From contig CALERA010000492.1 in assembly GCA_937908275.1 (NCBI GenBank), positions 1-19,023 of the forward strand: 19,023 nt of DNA, in the 5' to 3' direction. Each line of letters opens with the position of its first letter. Positions within the stretch are counted from its first letter, which is position 1. The DNA is from an uncultured Desulfarculaceae bacterium (lineage in GTDB: Bacteria; Desulfobacterota; Desulfarculia; Desulfarculales; Desulfarculaceae). Of the stretch, positions 5,857-13,795 are shown one piece after another. A program made the translations under genes and the position numbers. Below the pieces are notes generated by a model. The model saw only the letters and a list, made by a program, of their open reading frames with translations, searched no databases and was not told the origin of the DNA.

Positions 5857-5931
5857 CCAACCGCCTGAAAGGCAAGCGCCCATCCTCGGGGTCTCCGGGG
5901 ATGGGCGACTTGTCCCAGCGCCGGCGGTTGG
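5857..5931. other. Nested inverted-repeat element between convergent genes
   Basis: Outer arms CCAACCGCC (5857-5865) and GGCGGTTGG (5923-5931) are perfect. Inside them CGCCCATCC (5877-5885) pairs with GGATGGGCG (5899-5907), and the inner helix extends by CAAG/CTTG around a one-base bulge. Two nested helices of 9 and 13 bp in 75 bp are too regular to ignore. Possible roles are a convergent terminator, a dispersed hairpin repeat, or a small structured RNA. The minus-strand reading is also protein-like (see findings), so a degraded gene tail is the alternative. Confidence 0.5.
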
Positions 5932-6714
5932 TTATTTGGCCTTGTCGACCGCCCTGGTCGCGCACTCCGGACGGAGTCGTCCGTTCTCCTCCGCCCGAAC
6001 CCGCCGGGGCTCGGTTTTCTGCCAGCGCAGCCGCCAGACCACCCGCATGGCCTCCAGGGCGATGGCGCGGCTCATCTTGGAGCAGCCCACCCTGCGGTCC
6101 ACGAAGGTGATGGGCACCTCCACCAGGCGGGCCCGACGACGCCAGGCCCGCCAGTTCATTTCCACCTGGAAGGCATAGCCGTCGCTGACCACCTGGTCGA
6201 GGTTGATCGTCTCCAACACCGACCGGGGCCAGCATTTGAACCCGCCGGTGAGGTCGCGCAAGGGCAGGCCCAGCAGGCAGCGGGCGTACAGGCTTCCCCC
6301 CTGGCTGAGCAGGCGGCGTCCCAGGTGCCAGTTGACCACCTGCCCGCCCGGCACATAGCGCGAGCCGATGGCCACCGCTCCCTGGCGCCCCACCCGGAGC
6401 AGCTCCGGCAGGGCGCGGGGATCATGGGAAAAGTCGCAGTCCATCTGGGCCAGCAACCTGGCGTCGGTTTCCCACAGGCCCCAACTGAAACCGTCCACGT
6501 AGGCCGAGCCCAGGCCCAGCTTGCCCGGACGGCGCATCACGAACAAGCCGGGATAGACGGAGGCCATTTCCTCGGCCAGGCGGCCGGTGCCGTCCGGGGA
6601 GTTGTCGTCCACCACCAGCACGCCCAGGTCCTCGCCCAGGGAGAACAGGGCCTCCAGGAGGCGGGGGAGGTTGTCCGCCTCGTTATAGGTGGGCACCACG
6701 ACCAAGGTTTCCAC
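5932..6714 (-). CDS. Polyprenol-phosphate hexose (mannose) synthase-like GT2 glycosyltransferase
   Basis: A 260-residue GT2 enzyme of the DPM1-like group. Visible motifs are VVVPTYNEADN (5-15), VVDDNSPDGT (34-43), the metal-binding DCDFSHDP (92-99), GSRYVPGG (117-124), LTGGFKCW (155-162) and the family end motif VDRRVGCSKMS (205-215). There is no C-terminal membrane domain, only a basic tail of about 30 residues. Such enzymes transfer mannose, glucose or another hexose from a nucleotide sugar to polyprenyl phosphate on the cytoplasmic face. The frame is open far upstream, but I place the start at GTG 6714 because GGAGG (6724-6720) lies exactly five bases before it and the protein then begins one residue before the first beta strand, as in the family. 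It starts 14 bases after the stop of the GT-C gene, so donor maker and donor user are co-expressed. Sugar identity is inference. Confidence 0.9.
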   Translation of the reverse strand: METLVVVPTYNEADNLPRLLEALFSLGEDLGVLVVDDNSPDGTGRLAEEMASVYPGLFVMRRPGKLGLGSAYVDGFSWGLWETDARLLAQMDCDFSHDPRALPELLRVGRQGAVAIGSRYVPGGQVVNWHLGRRLLSQGGSLYARCLLGLPLRDLTGGFKCWPRSVLETINLDQVVSDGYAFQVEMNWRAWRRRARLVEVPITFVDRRVGCSKMSRAIALEAMRVVWRLRWQKTEPRRVRAEENGRLRPECATRAVDKAK

Positions 6715-6719
6715 GACCG

Positions 6720-6724
6720 CCTCC
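6720..6724 (-). promoter_or_regulatory. Ribosome site fixing the GTG start of the GT2 gene
   Basis: GGAGG on the minus strand, five bases before GTG 6714-6712 and four bases after the TAA of the preceding gene. It decides between this start and much longer open reading upstream in the same frame. Confidence 0.75.
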
Positions 6725-6728
6725 GCGT

Positions 6729-9700
6729 TTAAGGCCGAGCCGCCCGGGCGTCTAGAATCCCGCGCCCGGTCTCGGCCAGGACTTTCTCGATTTCCATCCG
6801 TTTGGCGGCCAAGTCCCCGCCCAGGTCCGGATAAATCGAGATCTGGTCCACTTCCAACTCGCCCCGGCCAATCCCCAGCACCCGCGCCTCCAGGCGCACC
6901 GGCTCCAGATCGTTGCGCACCGGCAGCACCACCTCCTGGAATTCGCCCTCCGGCCCCGCCGCCGCCCATTCCAGGCGGGCCGTCTCGTCGTGGGGGCGAT
7001 TCTGGTAGTGGCGGACCACGCTGAAGGCGGCCAAGGCTCCCGGGGACTCGCTCCGGCCGCGCACCCGGAAACTGACCAGATAGCCGCCGCGCAGGAAGAA
7101 CTGCGGGAGCCAGACCTTGATGGCCTGCTCGGGATTGGCGGAGAGCGTCATGCGCCAAACCAGTCCGCTGCGGGCCTCGGGGCAGGCCACGGCCTGGCCG
7201 TCGCCGTGGTGGGCCTGCACCGCCGGCCAGATGAAAGCGCCATGCCGCCAACGCCAGGCATCGTCCCCCGCCAATTCCCCCCAGGCCGGGGGCCAGGGGG
7301 GCAGGCGGCCGGGCTGGGCCTGGCCCAATTCCGCCAACAGCGCGGGGTGGTTGGCCTCCAGGACGGCCAGGGTCCGGGCCGCGGGCTCGGCCAGGCCCAG
7401 GCGGGCCTGACACCAGGCCTTGTCCAGGAGCTGTCGAGGCGTGAGCTGGTCCAGAGGTCCGCAGCGGTCGAGCCAGGCCGCCGCCAGGTCCGGCTGGCCG
7501 GTCTCCAGGTAGGCCCGGGCCGCGTCCAGGGGAGTGCGCAGCTCCCGCAAGCAGGGCTGGCCGGCCAGGCCTTCGATGCGCAAGGCGTCTGCGCCGGGAC
7601 CGGCTCCCCGCTCGGCCAGGGAGATGACCTGGTCCTGGCCGGCCTGGACCGCTACCTTCTCGGTTTGCAGGCCTTGGCGCAGGCCCAGGGCTCCCTGGCC
7701 GCTGAGCAGGGCCAGGCCGACGCCCTCCCGGTTGGTCCCGGTGTGGGCCTTTTCCTCCAGCACCAGGGTTCTCCCGTCGGGCCAGACCTCGCGGTGGGGC
7801 AAGGGGCTGGCCAAGAACCACCGCGCCAGCATGAGTTGGGGCGCCTCCCAGTCCGGCGCGGCCAGGATCGCCCGTCGCAGACAACCCAGCCAGGCCGCCC
7901 AATCCACCCGGCCCGCGCGATAGGCCGCCGGGACCCCGGGGAAGCGGGGATGGGGACCCTTGGGCTCCGCGAACCAGGGGCTCAACTGCTCCTGGGCCTG
8001 GCGGTAGGCCTCCCGGGCCGAGGCGGGCGGTTGATAGCCGCCGTCGGGGGACAAATGGCGGACGAAAATCTCCGCCAGGGGCGGCTGGATGGCCTGGTCC
8101 GGGCCAGGAGCGAAGGCCAGGCGCAGATAACGGGCCGCGCGGGGCGTGAAGTTGATCTCCAGGGCCTTGTTGTCCCGCAGGCGCGGCTGCCCCTGCTCCC
8201 AAACCAGACCCACCAGGCAGACTCCTTGGGCGGCGGGCTGCCAGGCCTGCCCATCCTGGGATGATTCCAGACGCAGGCCGATGGTCTGGAAGGGTTGCGG
8301 AGCCGCGTCCGGACCGAGCAGGAGAGTGATGCCGCTGACCTCCAGCGCCTGCCCCAGGTCCAGGGCCAGTCCGGTGAGGGGCTGGGGGGACAGGGGCCAG
8401 ACCGTGGCCTGGTCGCGGTCGGCCAGGAAGCGCTCCAGGCCCTGTTCGCCGGTCCCGGCGCTGATGCGCAGGTCCTGGACGGGGACCGGCTGGCTGGCGG
8501 GCGGCGGGACGAAGCCACACCAGAAAACCTGGGCTCCCACCTGGCCGCGCTTGGCCTGGCCGCCCAGCATGGCCAGGCCCTCGGCCATCTCCCGCGGCTG
8601 GGGATTGCCCAGCTCCTGGCTGGTGATCAGGGCGATGCGGGGCGAGGCGTCCACCGCCGCCAGGTAGTCATAGTTGCGCCAGCCGAAGTAATCGGCGCAG
8701 AGGATGGACTCGGCGCTCTCGAAGGCCAGGGTGTAGGCGATGCGGCCCTGGGCGTAGGCGTGGCTGACGCCCTCGGCCTTGAGCGCGGCGATCAGCCCAT
8801 CCACCGGCCGCGCCGCGTTTTTCTGGGCCACCTGCAGGAAAAGATAGTGGGCGCCGAGGTTGTAGGCGCACAGACCCGCCACCAGGCCCACCCCCGCGAC
8901 CCGACGCCAGCACCAGGCCAAATCCAGCCAGACCGCCACCAGCACCGCCAGCGGGGGGAACAGCGCCTCGGCGTAGCGGGTGAAGCCGGTGGCTCCATAG
9001 CTGCTGGCGGCGTGGGCCAGCATCCCGGCCAGGAGCGCGCCCACCACCAGGTCCAGGGGTCCCTGCAGCGGCCAGCGCCAGCGGAACAGGCGCGCCAGCC
9101 AGCGCCCGGCCACCCCCAGGGCCAGGCCCAGCACCGGCAGATAGACCAGCAGGATCAGCCCCCAGACGGCGGGGCGGGGCAGCATGGCCTCCACGCTCCA
9201 GCGGTCCCACCAGGCCCCCAGCAGGCTGGGCAGCCAGACCCCCAGGAGCAGGCCGTACAGATTGCCCAGGACCTGGCCCGAGCCGGGCTCGATGGCCCGG
9301 AAGGTCATGAAATCATGGGTCAGGTTCCACCACCAGAAGGGAGCCGAACCCAGCAGGAAGCCGGCCAGCATCACCCAGGGAGTCCAGCCGCGCAAAAGGC
9401 GCGGCCGGGCCGCCAGAAGGCCCAGGACGCTGGCCGCCAGCAGGGAGGCCACCAACAGGCTGCACCACCAGCCCAAACCGGCGACCACGCCAATGCCCAG
9501 CGCGAGCCACCGCGGCCGGGAGGGCGGGCGGAAGGCCAGCCGGCAGGCGCCATACAGCACCACGGCCGAGGCGGTGACCGCCTCCAGGTGTCCGCCGGTG
9601 GCGTATAGCCCATCGAAGCTGAGGAACAGGGGCGGCAACGCCCAGAACAAGGCCGCCAGCAGTCCCAGGCGCGGGCCGCCCACCTCCCGGCCCAGGCCAT

Positions 9701-10133
9701 AGACCGCCAACAAGGCCAGGCAACTGACCAGGATGAGGGTGTTGTGCAGGGCGAAGATGGAGGGGCCGAACAGCCAGAAGACCCCCGCCGCCAGCAGGGG
9801 CTCCAGGGTGCCCATGTAGGGCTGGCCCCAGAAAAAGGCCTGGAAATCGCCCCGCAGCCAGTGCAGGGCCATCAGGCCGGTGATGGATTCGTCATAGTCG
9901 GCCTGGTCCAGCAGGTGGCTTTGCGCCAGCAGCCAGCGGACCAGGCAATGCAGGACCAGCAGCCCGACCAAAACCAGGTAATGGCGGACCCGTTTATCGT
10001 CAACCAACCCGACGCCAGGCATCTTGTCCCACTCCAGCGCATGGCGCCCAGCCAAACGCCGGCCCCAGGTGATCAGGGTGTGAACAGGTTGAAGAAAAGG
10101 GCAGGCAAACAACCGGCTGAATCCTGGCCGCAC
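6729..10133 (-). CDS. GT-C membrane glycosyltransferase (GT39/ArnT-like) with large soluble C-terminal extension
   Basis: 1134 residues. Residues 50-435 hold about ten to twelve hydrophobic helices. The first outer loop has the acidic DQADYDESITG (76-86), followed by GDFQAFFWGQPYMGT (95-109), as in polyprenol-phosphate-sugar-dependent GT-C enzymes; RYAEALFPPLAVL (386-398) is also typical. After a connecting region (440-545) comes a discoidin (F5/8 C)-like beta domain at about 553-693: it contains DLGQALEVSGITLLLG, an ESSQDGQAW strand and ARYLRLAFA. Then follow a Trp-rich and helical stretch with repeat-like 'LAAAWLDRCG...LARTLAVLEANHP' (about 850-920), and a last beta-rich part (about 940-1100). 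Related enzymes usually have 450-650 residues. The start is GTG 10133 with GGAGGG four bases upstream; Met38 is an alternative. It probably transfers a hexose from polyprenyl phosphate onto a lipid, polysaccharide or protein outside the cytoplasmic membrane; the acceptor is unknown. Confidence 0.85.
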   Translation of the reverse strand: MRPGFSRLFACPFLQPVHTLITWGRRLAGRHALEWDKMPGVGLVDDKRVRHYLVLVGLLVLHCLVRWLLAQSHLLDQADYDESITGLMALHWLRGDFQAFFWGQPYMGTLEPLLAAGVFWLFGPSIFALHNTLILVSCLALLAVYGLGREVGGPRLGLLAALFWALPPLFLSFDGLYATGGHLEAVTASAVVLYGACRLAFRPPSRPRWLALGIGVVAGLGWWCSLLVASLLAASVLGLLAARPRLLRGWTPWVMLAGFLLGSAPFWWWNLTHDFMTFRAIEPGSGQVLGNLYGLLLGVWLPSLLGAWWDRWSVEAMLPRPAVWGLILLVYLPVLGLALGVAGRWLARLFRWRWPLQGPLDLVVGALLAGMLAHAASSYGATGFTRYAEALFPPLAVLVAVWLDLAWCWRRVAGVGLVAGLCAYNLGAHYLFLQVAQKNAARPVDGLIAALKAEGVSHAYAQGRIAYTLAFESAESILCADYFGWRNYDYLAAVDASPRIALITSQELGNPQPREMAEGLAMLGGQAKRGQVGAQVFWCGFVPPPASQPVPVQDLRISAGTGEQGLERFLADRDQATVWPLSPQPLTGLALDLGQALEVSGITLLLGPDAAPQPFQTIGLRLESSQDGQAWQPAAQGVCLVGLVWEQGQPRLRDNKALEINFTPRAARYLRLAFAPGPDQAIQPPLAEIFVRHLSPDGGYQPPASAREAYRQAQEQLSPWFAEPKGPHPRFPGVPAAYRAGRVDWAAWLGCLRRAILAAPDWEAPQLMLARWFLASPLPHREVWPDGRTLVLEEKAHTGTNREGVGLALLSGQGALGLRQGLQTEKVAVQAGQDQVISLAERGAGPGADALRIEGLAGQPCLRELRTPLDAARAYLETGQPDLAAAWLDRCGPLDQLTPRQLLDKAWCQARLGLAEPAARTLAVLEANHPALLAELGQAQPGRLPPWPPAWGELAGDDAWRWRHGAFIWPAVQAHHGDGQAVACPEARSGLVWRMTLSANPEQAIKVWLPQFFLRGGYLVSFRVRGRSESPGALAAFSVVRHYQNRPHDETARLEWAAAGPEGEFQEVVLPVRNDLEPVRLEARVLGIGRGELEVDQISIYPDLGGDLAAKRMEIEKVLAETGRGILDARAARP

Positions 10134-10230
10134 CCCACCCTCCAGCCCGGCGGCGGGTCGGCTGGCAGGGTCTTCCGCCTTGGATTTTCTGGGCCTATCT
10201 TGGCAGGAGCGTGAAGGTAGGTAAAGTACT

Positions 10231-10236
10231 ATTAAA
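10231..10236 (-). promoter_or_regulatory. Candidate -10 box for the GT-C / GT2 operon
   Basis: TTTAAT on the minus strand matches TATAAT in five of six bases, about 100 bases before the GTG start. It lies in the most AT-rich stretch of the window (10215-10275). No good -35 box is present; the region that would hold it overlaps the inverted repeat 10244-10270, so an activator or repressor may act there. Confidence 0.3.
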
Positions 10237-10243
10237 GTGCAGG

Positions 10244-10270
10244 TTAATTACAGGTAGTAACTGTAATTAA
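10244..10270. repeat. Perfect 27-bp inverted repeat (operator or terminator)
   Basis: TTAATTACAG (10244-10253), 7-base spacer, CTGTAATTAA (10261-10270): 10-bp arms without mismatch, in a locally AT-rich island of a very GC-rich window. It begins seven bases past the stop of the LuxR-type regulator and lies upstream of the GT-C gene on the same strand. No T-tract follows on the minus strand. Operator and terminator are both possible; the base composition favours a protein-binding site. Confidence 0.6.
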
Positions 10271-10277
10271 TCCCAAC

Positions 10278-11354
10278 TTAGGCCAGGGCCAGCAATTCCG
10301 TCTGCAATCGCTTTTTGCAGCCGGGACCCAGGCCCAGCTTGGCCCGGATGTTCTGGCGATGGAACACCACGGCCCGGGGCGAGACGTGCAGCAGTTCCGC
10401 GATCTCCTTGGTGCTGCGGCCGTCGCGGATCAGGTTGGCGATCTGCATTTCCTTGGGGGTCAGGCCCAGATTGGTGGAGGACAGGCGGCGGGTGAACTGG
10501 GAGACCAGGTTGCGCAGGTTGGACTCCATGATCTCGGCCTGGACCTGCTGGTCCGGATTGAGGTTCATGGTCAGCAGGCTTTCGAGGTAGGGCAAGATCA
10601 GGTGCCGGACGTTGTCCAGGATCTGGTCTTCCATGTCGACCCGGAAACGCTCCTGCTGCTTGAGCAGCACCTGCAAGGCCGCGTTGACCTCGTTGAGTTC
10701 GCGGGTTTTGGCCCTGAGCTCCCGCTCGCTTTGCCGCAGGGCGAGTTCGGCGCGTTCGCGCTCCCGGATCTCCTCGGTCAGGTTGTGGTTGGCGGCGCTG
10801 AGTTCGGCGGTCCGCTCCTGCACCCGGTGATCCAGACGCTCCAGGGTCTGGCGCAGGGCGTCCTCGGCCTGCTTGCGCAAGGTGATGTCGTTGTTGATCT
10901 CCAGGATGGTCAGGGGCTGACCGGAGCCGTCCCGGCGCAAGGCCCAGCGGCTGGCCACCACGATCCGGCTTCCGTCCTTTTTTTTGTGGATCAGCTCGCC
11001 CTCCCAGCGCCCCTGGTGCTCCAGCTCGGATTCAATCTCCGCCAGCGGAGCCGGGAATTGGGTGTCCAACAGGGTGTGGGTCACCTGGCCCAGGGCCTCT
11101 TGCCGGGACCAGCCATAGGTTTCCTCGGCCCCCCGGTTCCAGAACAGGATCACGTTGTCCAGATCGCGCACCATGATGGTGTCATGGGCCAATTCCAGGA
11201 GTTCGGTCTGCTCCTGCAGGGTCGCCGCCTGCCGGCGCAGGGACTCCTCCACCCGGACGTGTTCGCGCGCGGCTTGCTCCAGGATGGCCAACCGGGTGCG
11301 CACCCCTGCCAATTCCCGCTGTAGCGCCTGGTGGGCGTTGTCCTCGGCCGTCAT
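10278..11354 (-). CDS. PAS domain / coiled-coil / LuxR-type transcriptional regulator
   Basis: 358 residues from the chosen ATG at 11354. A short N-terminal coiled coil (about 8-50) is followed by one PAS domain (about 52-162: LELAHDTIMVRDLDNVILFWNRGAEETYGWS, then GRWEGELIHKKKDGSRIVVASRW). A long heptad-rich coiled coil (about 163-235) leads to a helical dimerisation segment (236-290) and a LuxR/GerE helix-turn-helix (about 297-342: LTPKEMQIANLIRDGRSTKEIAELLHVSPRAVVFHRQNIRAKLG). The segment from ALQVLLKQQERF to the HTH is a recurrent design in Desulfobacterota PAS-LuxR proteins. There is no receiver domain and no membrane helix, so the PAS domain is probably the cytoplasmic sensor. The frame is open 95 codons further up, but that part is Pro/Arg-rich and overlaps a TATAAT box. 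The ribosome site is poor, so the exact start is uncertain. It may regulate the glycosyltransferase pair that follows. Confidence 0.88.
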   Translation of the reverse strand: MTAEDNAHQALQRELAGVRTRLAILEQAAREHVRVEESLRRQAATLQEQTELLELAHDTIMVRDLDNVILFWNRGAEETYGWSRQEALGQVTHTLLDTQFPAPLAEIESELEHQGRWEGELIHKKKDGSRIVVASRWALRRDGSGQPLTILEINNDITLRKQAEDALRQTLERLDHRVQERTAELSAANHNLTEEIRERERAELALRQSERELRAKTRELNEVNAALQVLLKQQERFRVDMEDQILDNVRHLILPYLESLLTMNLNPDQQVQAEIMESNLRNLVSQFTRRLSSTNLGLTPKEMQIANLIRDGRSTKEIAELLHVSPRAVVFHRQNIRAKLGLGPGCKKRLQTELLALA

Positions 11355-11448
11355 GCCTTGACTCACTCCGCTGGCTGATCGCTCCGTCCACCAGGCCTCG
11401 CCGTCCACCTCGGGGAGCGGCGGGGGTGGTGGGGTGGGTGAGCCCTTG

Positions 11449-11454
11449 ATTATA
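11449..11454 (-). promoter_or_regulatory. Candidate -10 box for the PAS-LuxR regulator
   Basis: A perfect TATAAT on the minus strand, 94 bases before the chosen start; no recognisable -35 box. Its position inside the open frame upstream of 11354 supports the shorter start. The rest of the gap 11355-11625 shows only the hairpin at 11546-11572. Confidence 0.4.
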
Positions 11455-11545
11455 CCGGCTGGAGCGCCCGCCGGACCCGGCCGCCAGCCTGTCGCATGGT
11501 CGCTTCGCAACAATCTGCTGTCACGCCTAAAACTGCAACCATTCC

Positions 11546-11572
11546 CGCGCGACACCCGCGCGGCGTCGCGCG
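11546..11572 (-). terminator. Hairpin after trkH
   Basis: CGCGCGAC (11546-11553) and GTCGCGCG (11565-11572) are perfect arms around an 11-base GC-rich loop, 53 bases past the trkH stop. A short GTTTTAG follows on the minus strand. A plausible end of the operon, not a classic terminator. Confidence 0.35.
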
Positions 11573-11625
11573 AGGACCGAGGCGGCCCCGGCTGGTGGGG
11601 GCGGCTCCCCTGGCTTGCCTCTGGT

Positions 11626-13128
11626 TCAGGCCCGGCCATGGGCCGCCCCCCGCAGCGCGAAAGCCGCGTCCTGGGCCAGCTTCAGGCCCCCCACCATGAC
11701 CATGATGATCTCCAGGCGGCCCACCAGCATGGCCAGGGTCATGGACCACAGGGCCGGGGCCGGGGTGGTGGGGGAGGAGACGCCCACCGAGAGCCCCACC
11801 GTGCCCAGGGCGCTGGCGAACTCGAACAGGCTGTCGGACAGGGAATAGCCGTACAGGGTCAGCCAGAGGACCCCGGCCAGGTAGATGGCCAGATAGAGGA
11901 AGATGAAGACCCCCACCTGGCGCAACAGGCCGTCGTCGATCAGCTCGCGCTGCTCGCCCTGCCAGATCTCGGGCCGGGTCACCACGTTGGCCGGCAGGAT
12001 CAGGCGGCGCACCTCCCAGAGCGCGGCGCGATAGAGCACGTAGATCCGCAACTGCTTGATGCCGCCGGCGGTGGAGCAGATGCCGCCGCCGATCAGCATC
12101 AGCCAGGTCAGGATCAGGACCGCGGCCGGGTTCCAGCGATCGTAGGGGATGGAGTTGAACCCGGTGGTGGTCAGGGCGCTGACGGTCTCGAAGACCGCCA
12201 CCCGCAGGGCCTTTGCCCAGGAGGGGAACATGGCGGCCGTGGCGGCCAGGAACATCCCGGCCACGGCCAGGGGCAGCAGCAAGGCCATCAGGCGCACCTC
12301 GCCGTTACGCACCACCGCCCGCCAGCGGCCCTTGAGCAGGGCGTAGCTGGTCAGGAAGTTGAGGTTGCCCAGGATCATCAGGGCCACCAGCACCGCCTCC
12401 ACCCAGGCCTGGTCCCAATAGCCGATCTGCTCGGCGTGGGTGGAGAAGCCGCCGGTGGAAACCGCGCAGATGGAGTGGTTCACGGCGTCGAACCAGGTCA
12501 TGCCGCACAGGCGCAGGGCCACCGTCCCGGCGGCGATATAGCCCAGGTAGATGCTCCAGACCAGGCGCACCGAGCGCTTGACGTGGGGCACCAACTGGCG
12601 GTCGCGGCCCTCGGCCGAGCTGAGCCCCGCCCCCACCGGCCCGCCAAAGGCGGCCAGCATCATGATGGCCAGGCCCGCCCCGCCCACCAGTTGCATGATG
12701 CTGCGATAGAGCAGCACCAGATGGGAGGCGGCGGCCACGTCCACCACCGAAAGCCCGCAGGTGGTCCAGCCGCTGATGGCCTCGAAGGCGGCCTGGGAGA
12801 AGCTCAGGCCGGCGGTGGGCATCAGGGGCAGGGCCCCCACCACCATGGCCCCCAGCCAGGCCAGAAGCACGATCACCGCGCCCTCGGCCAGGGTCAGGGG
12901 CACCGGCTCCCGGGGGCGCAGGACCAGCCAGAGCCCTCCGCCCCCGGCCATCAGGCCCAGGCCGGGGGCCAGGAAGGCCGGGGCCTGGCCAATCTCCTCC
13001 GGCCAGGCCAAGAGGGCCAGCAGGGGCGAGAGGACGAACAGGCCCAGCAGCAGGTGGATCAGGCCGGCGTAGGCCAGGATGGCGCGATAGCGCGCGCGCA
13101 GGAAGGCGGCTTGACGTAGGGGTTGCAC
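11626..13128 (-). CDS. trkH: TrkH-family potassium channel/transporter subunit
   Basis: 500 residues with four repeated membrane-pore-membrane units. The four filter sequences are visible: TTCGLS (122-127), STGGFS (224-229), TTTGFNS (320-326) and GTVGLS (442-447). Each central Gly is conserved, as required for K+ selectivity. IGGGICSTAGGIK (346-358) in the third unit is the known gating-loop region. TrkH forms dimers in the cytoplasmic membrane gated by a ring of RCK (TrkA) proteins, which are encoded directly upstream. The start is GTG 13128, one base after the trkA stop, with GAGG upstream, so translation is coupled. It is the last gene of the run that begins with the kinase at 16796. Confidence 0.95.
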   Translation of the reverse strand: MQPLRQAAFLRARYRAILAYAGLIHLLLGLFVLSPLLALLAWPEEIGQAPAFLAPGLGLMAGGGGLWLVLRPREPVPLTLAEGAVIVLLAWLGAMVVGALPLMPTAGLSFSQAAFEAISGWTTCGLSVVDVAAASHLVLLYRSIMQLVGGAGLAIMMLAAFGGPVGAGLSSAEGRDRQLVPHVKRSVRLVWSIYLGYIAAGTVALRLCGMTWFDAVNHSICAVSTGGFSTHAEQIGYWDQAWVEAVLVALMILGNLNFLTSYALLKGRWRAVVRNGEVRLMALLLPLAVAGMFLAATAAMFPSWAKALRVAVFETVSALTTTGFNSIPYDRWNPAAVLILTWLMLIGGGICSTAGGIKQLRIYVLYRAALWEVRRLILPANVVTRPEIWQGEQRELIDDGLLRQVGVFIFLYLAIYLAGVLWLTLYGYSLSDSLFEFASALGTVGLSVGVSSPTTPAPALWSMTLAMLVGRLEIIMVMVGGLKLAQDAAFALRGAAHGRA

Positions 13129-13129
13129 T

Positions 13130-13795
13130 TCAGGCCTCGTCCCCCAGCAGGCAGCGCATGGCCGGGGCGTAGCTTTCGGGAGTGGTCAGGATGATCAGGC
13201 GGTCGCCCTCGGCCAGGCGGTCCGGCCCCCGGGGCACCAGCACCGCCTCGCCCCGGATCACGGCGCCGATCAGCGAGCCCGGGGGCATGGCCAGCTCGGC
13301 GAGCGAGCGGCCCACCGCCGGCAGCCCGGCGTGCAGGGCCACTTCCGAAACCGTGACCTTGCCCTGGGCCAGGGGCATCAGGTTGACGATCTCGTCGAAC
13401 CCGGCCTGCTGCTCGATCAGGGTGGCCATGATGTGGGTGGTGGAGAAGGCCACGTTGATCCCCAACTGGCGGAAGACCTCCAGGTTCTCGGGATCGTTGA
13501 CCAGGGCCAGGGTGCGCGGCACTCCGAACATCTTGGCCGCCAGTTGGCAGGCCACCAGGTTGTCCTGGTCCCGGGGGGAGATGGCCAGCACCGCCTCGGC
13601 CTCCCGGGCCCCGGCCGCCTCCAGCACCGGCGGATGGCTGCCGTCGCCGCAGAGCACCAGGGCCTTGACCTCGCGCGAGAGCCGCTCGCACTCGCCGGGA
13701 TCGCGGCTGACGATGGCCGGGTGATGGCCCTTGCTGATGAAAAGCTTGGCCAGGAAGTAGACCACCCGGCCCCCGCCGATGATGATGATCTTCAT
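13130..13795 (-). CDS. trkA: TrkA-type potassium channel regulator, RCK-N plus RCK-C
   Basis: 221 residues. The N-terminal Rossmann part (about 1-120) begins MKIIIIGGGRVVYFLAKLF; the usual third Gly of GxGxxG is Tyr here. It contains VLCGDGSHPPVLEAAG (47-62), the region known in RCK-N domains for aspartate-linked turns, and the hinge PLAQGKVTVSEV, followed by an RCK-C domain (about 140-215: LPAVGRSLAELAMPPGSLIGAVIRGE...LAEGDRLIIL). RCK proteins bind NAD(H) or ATP/ADP and open the TrkH/KtrB channel. The ATG overlaps the stop of the preceding RCK-N gene by four bases and trkH follows after one base. E. coli TrkA has four such half-domains in one chain; here they are split over two proteins. Confidence 0.92.
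   Translation of the reverse strand: MKIIIIGGGRVVYFLAKLFISKGHHPAIVSRDPGECERLSREVKALVLCGDGSHPPVLEAAGAREAEAVLAISPRDQDNLVACQLAAKMFGVPRTLALVNDPENLEVFRQLGINVAFSTTHIMATLIEQQAGFDEIVNLMPLAQGKVTVSEVALHAGLPAVGRSLAELAMPPGSLIGAVIRGEAVLVPRGPDRLAEGDRLIILTTPESYAPAMRCLLGDEA

Noticed and set aside
6715..8520. Long N-terminal extension of the GT2 glycosyltransferase
   Set aside because: The frame is open only as a shadow of the GT-C gene; GGAGG five bases before GTG 6714 and the family N-terminus fix the start.
11355..11639. 95-residue extension of the PAS-LuxR regulator
   Set aside because: Low-complexity Pro/Arg sequence that crosses a TATAAT box and reaches almost to trkH; no ribosome site.
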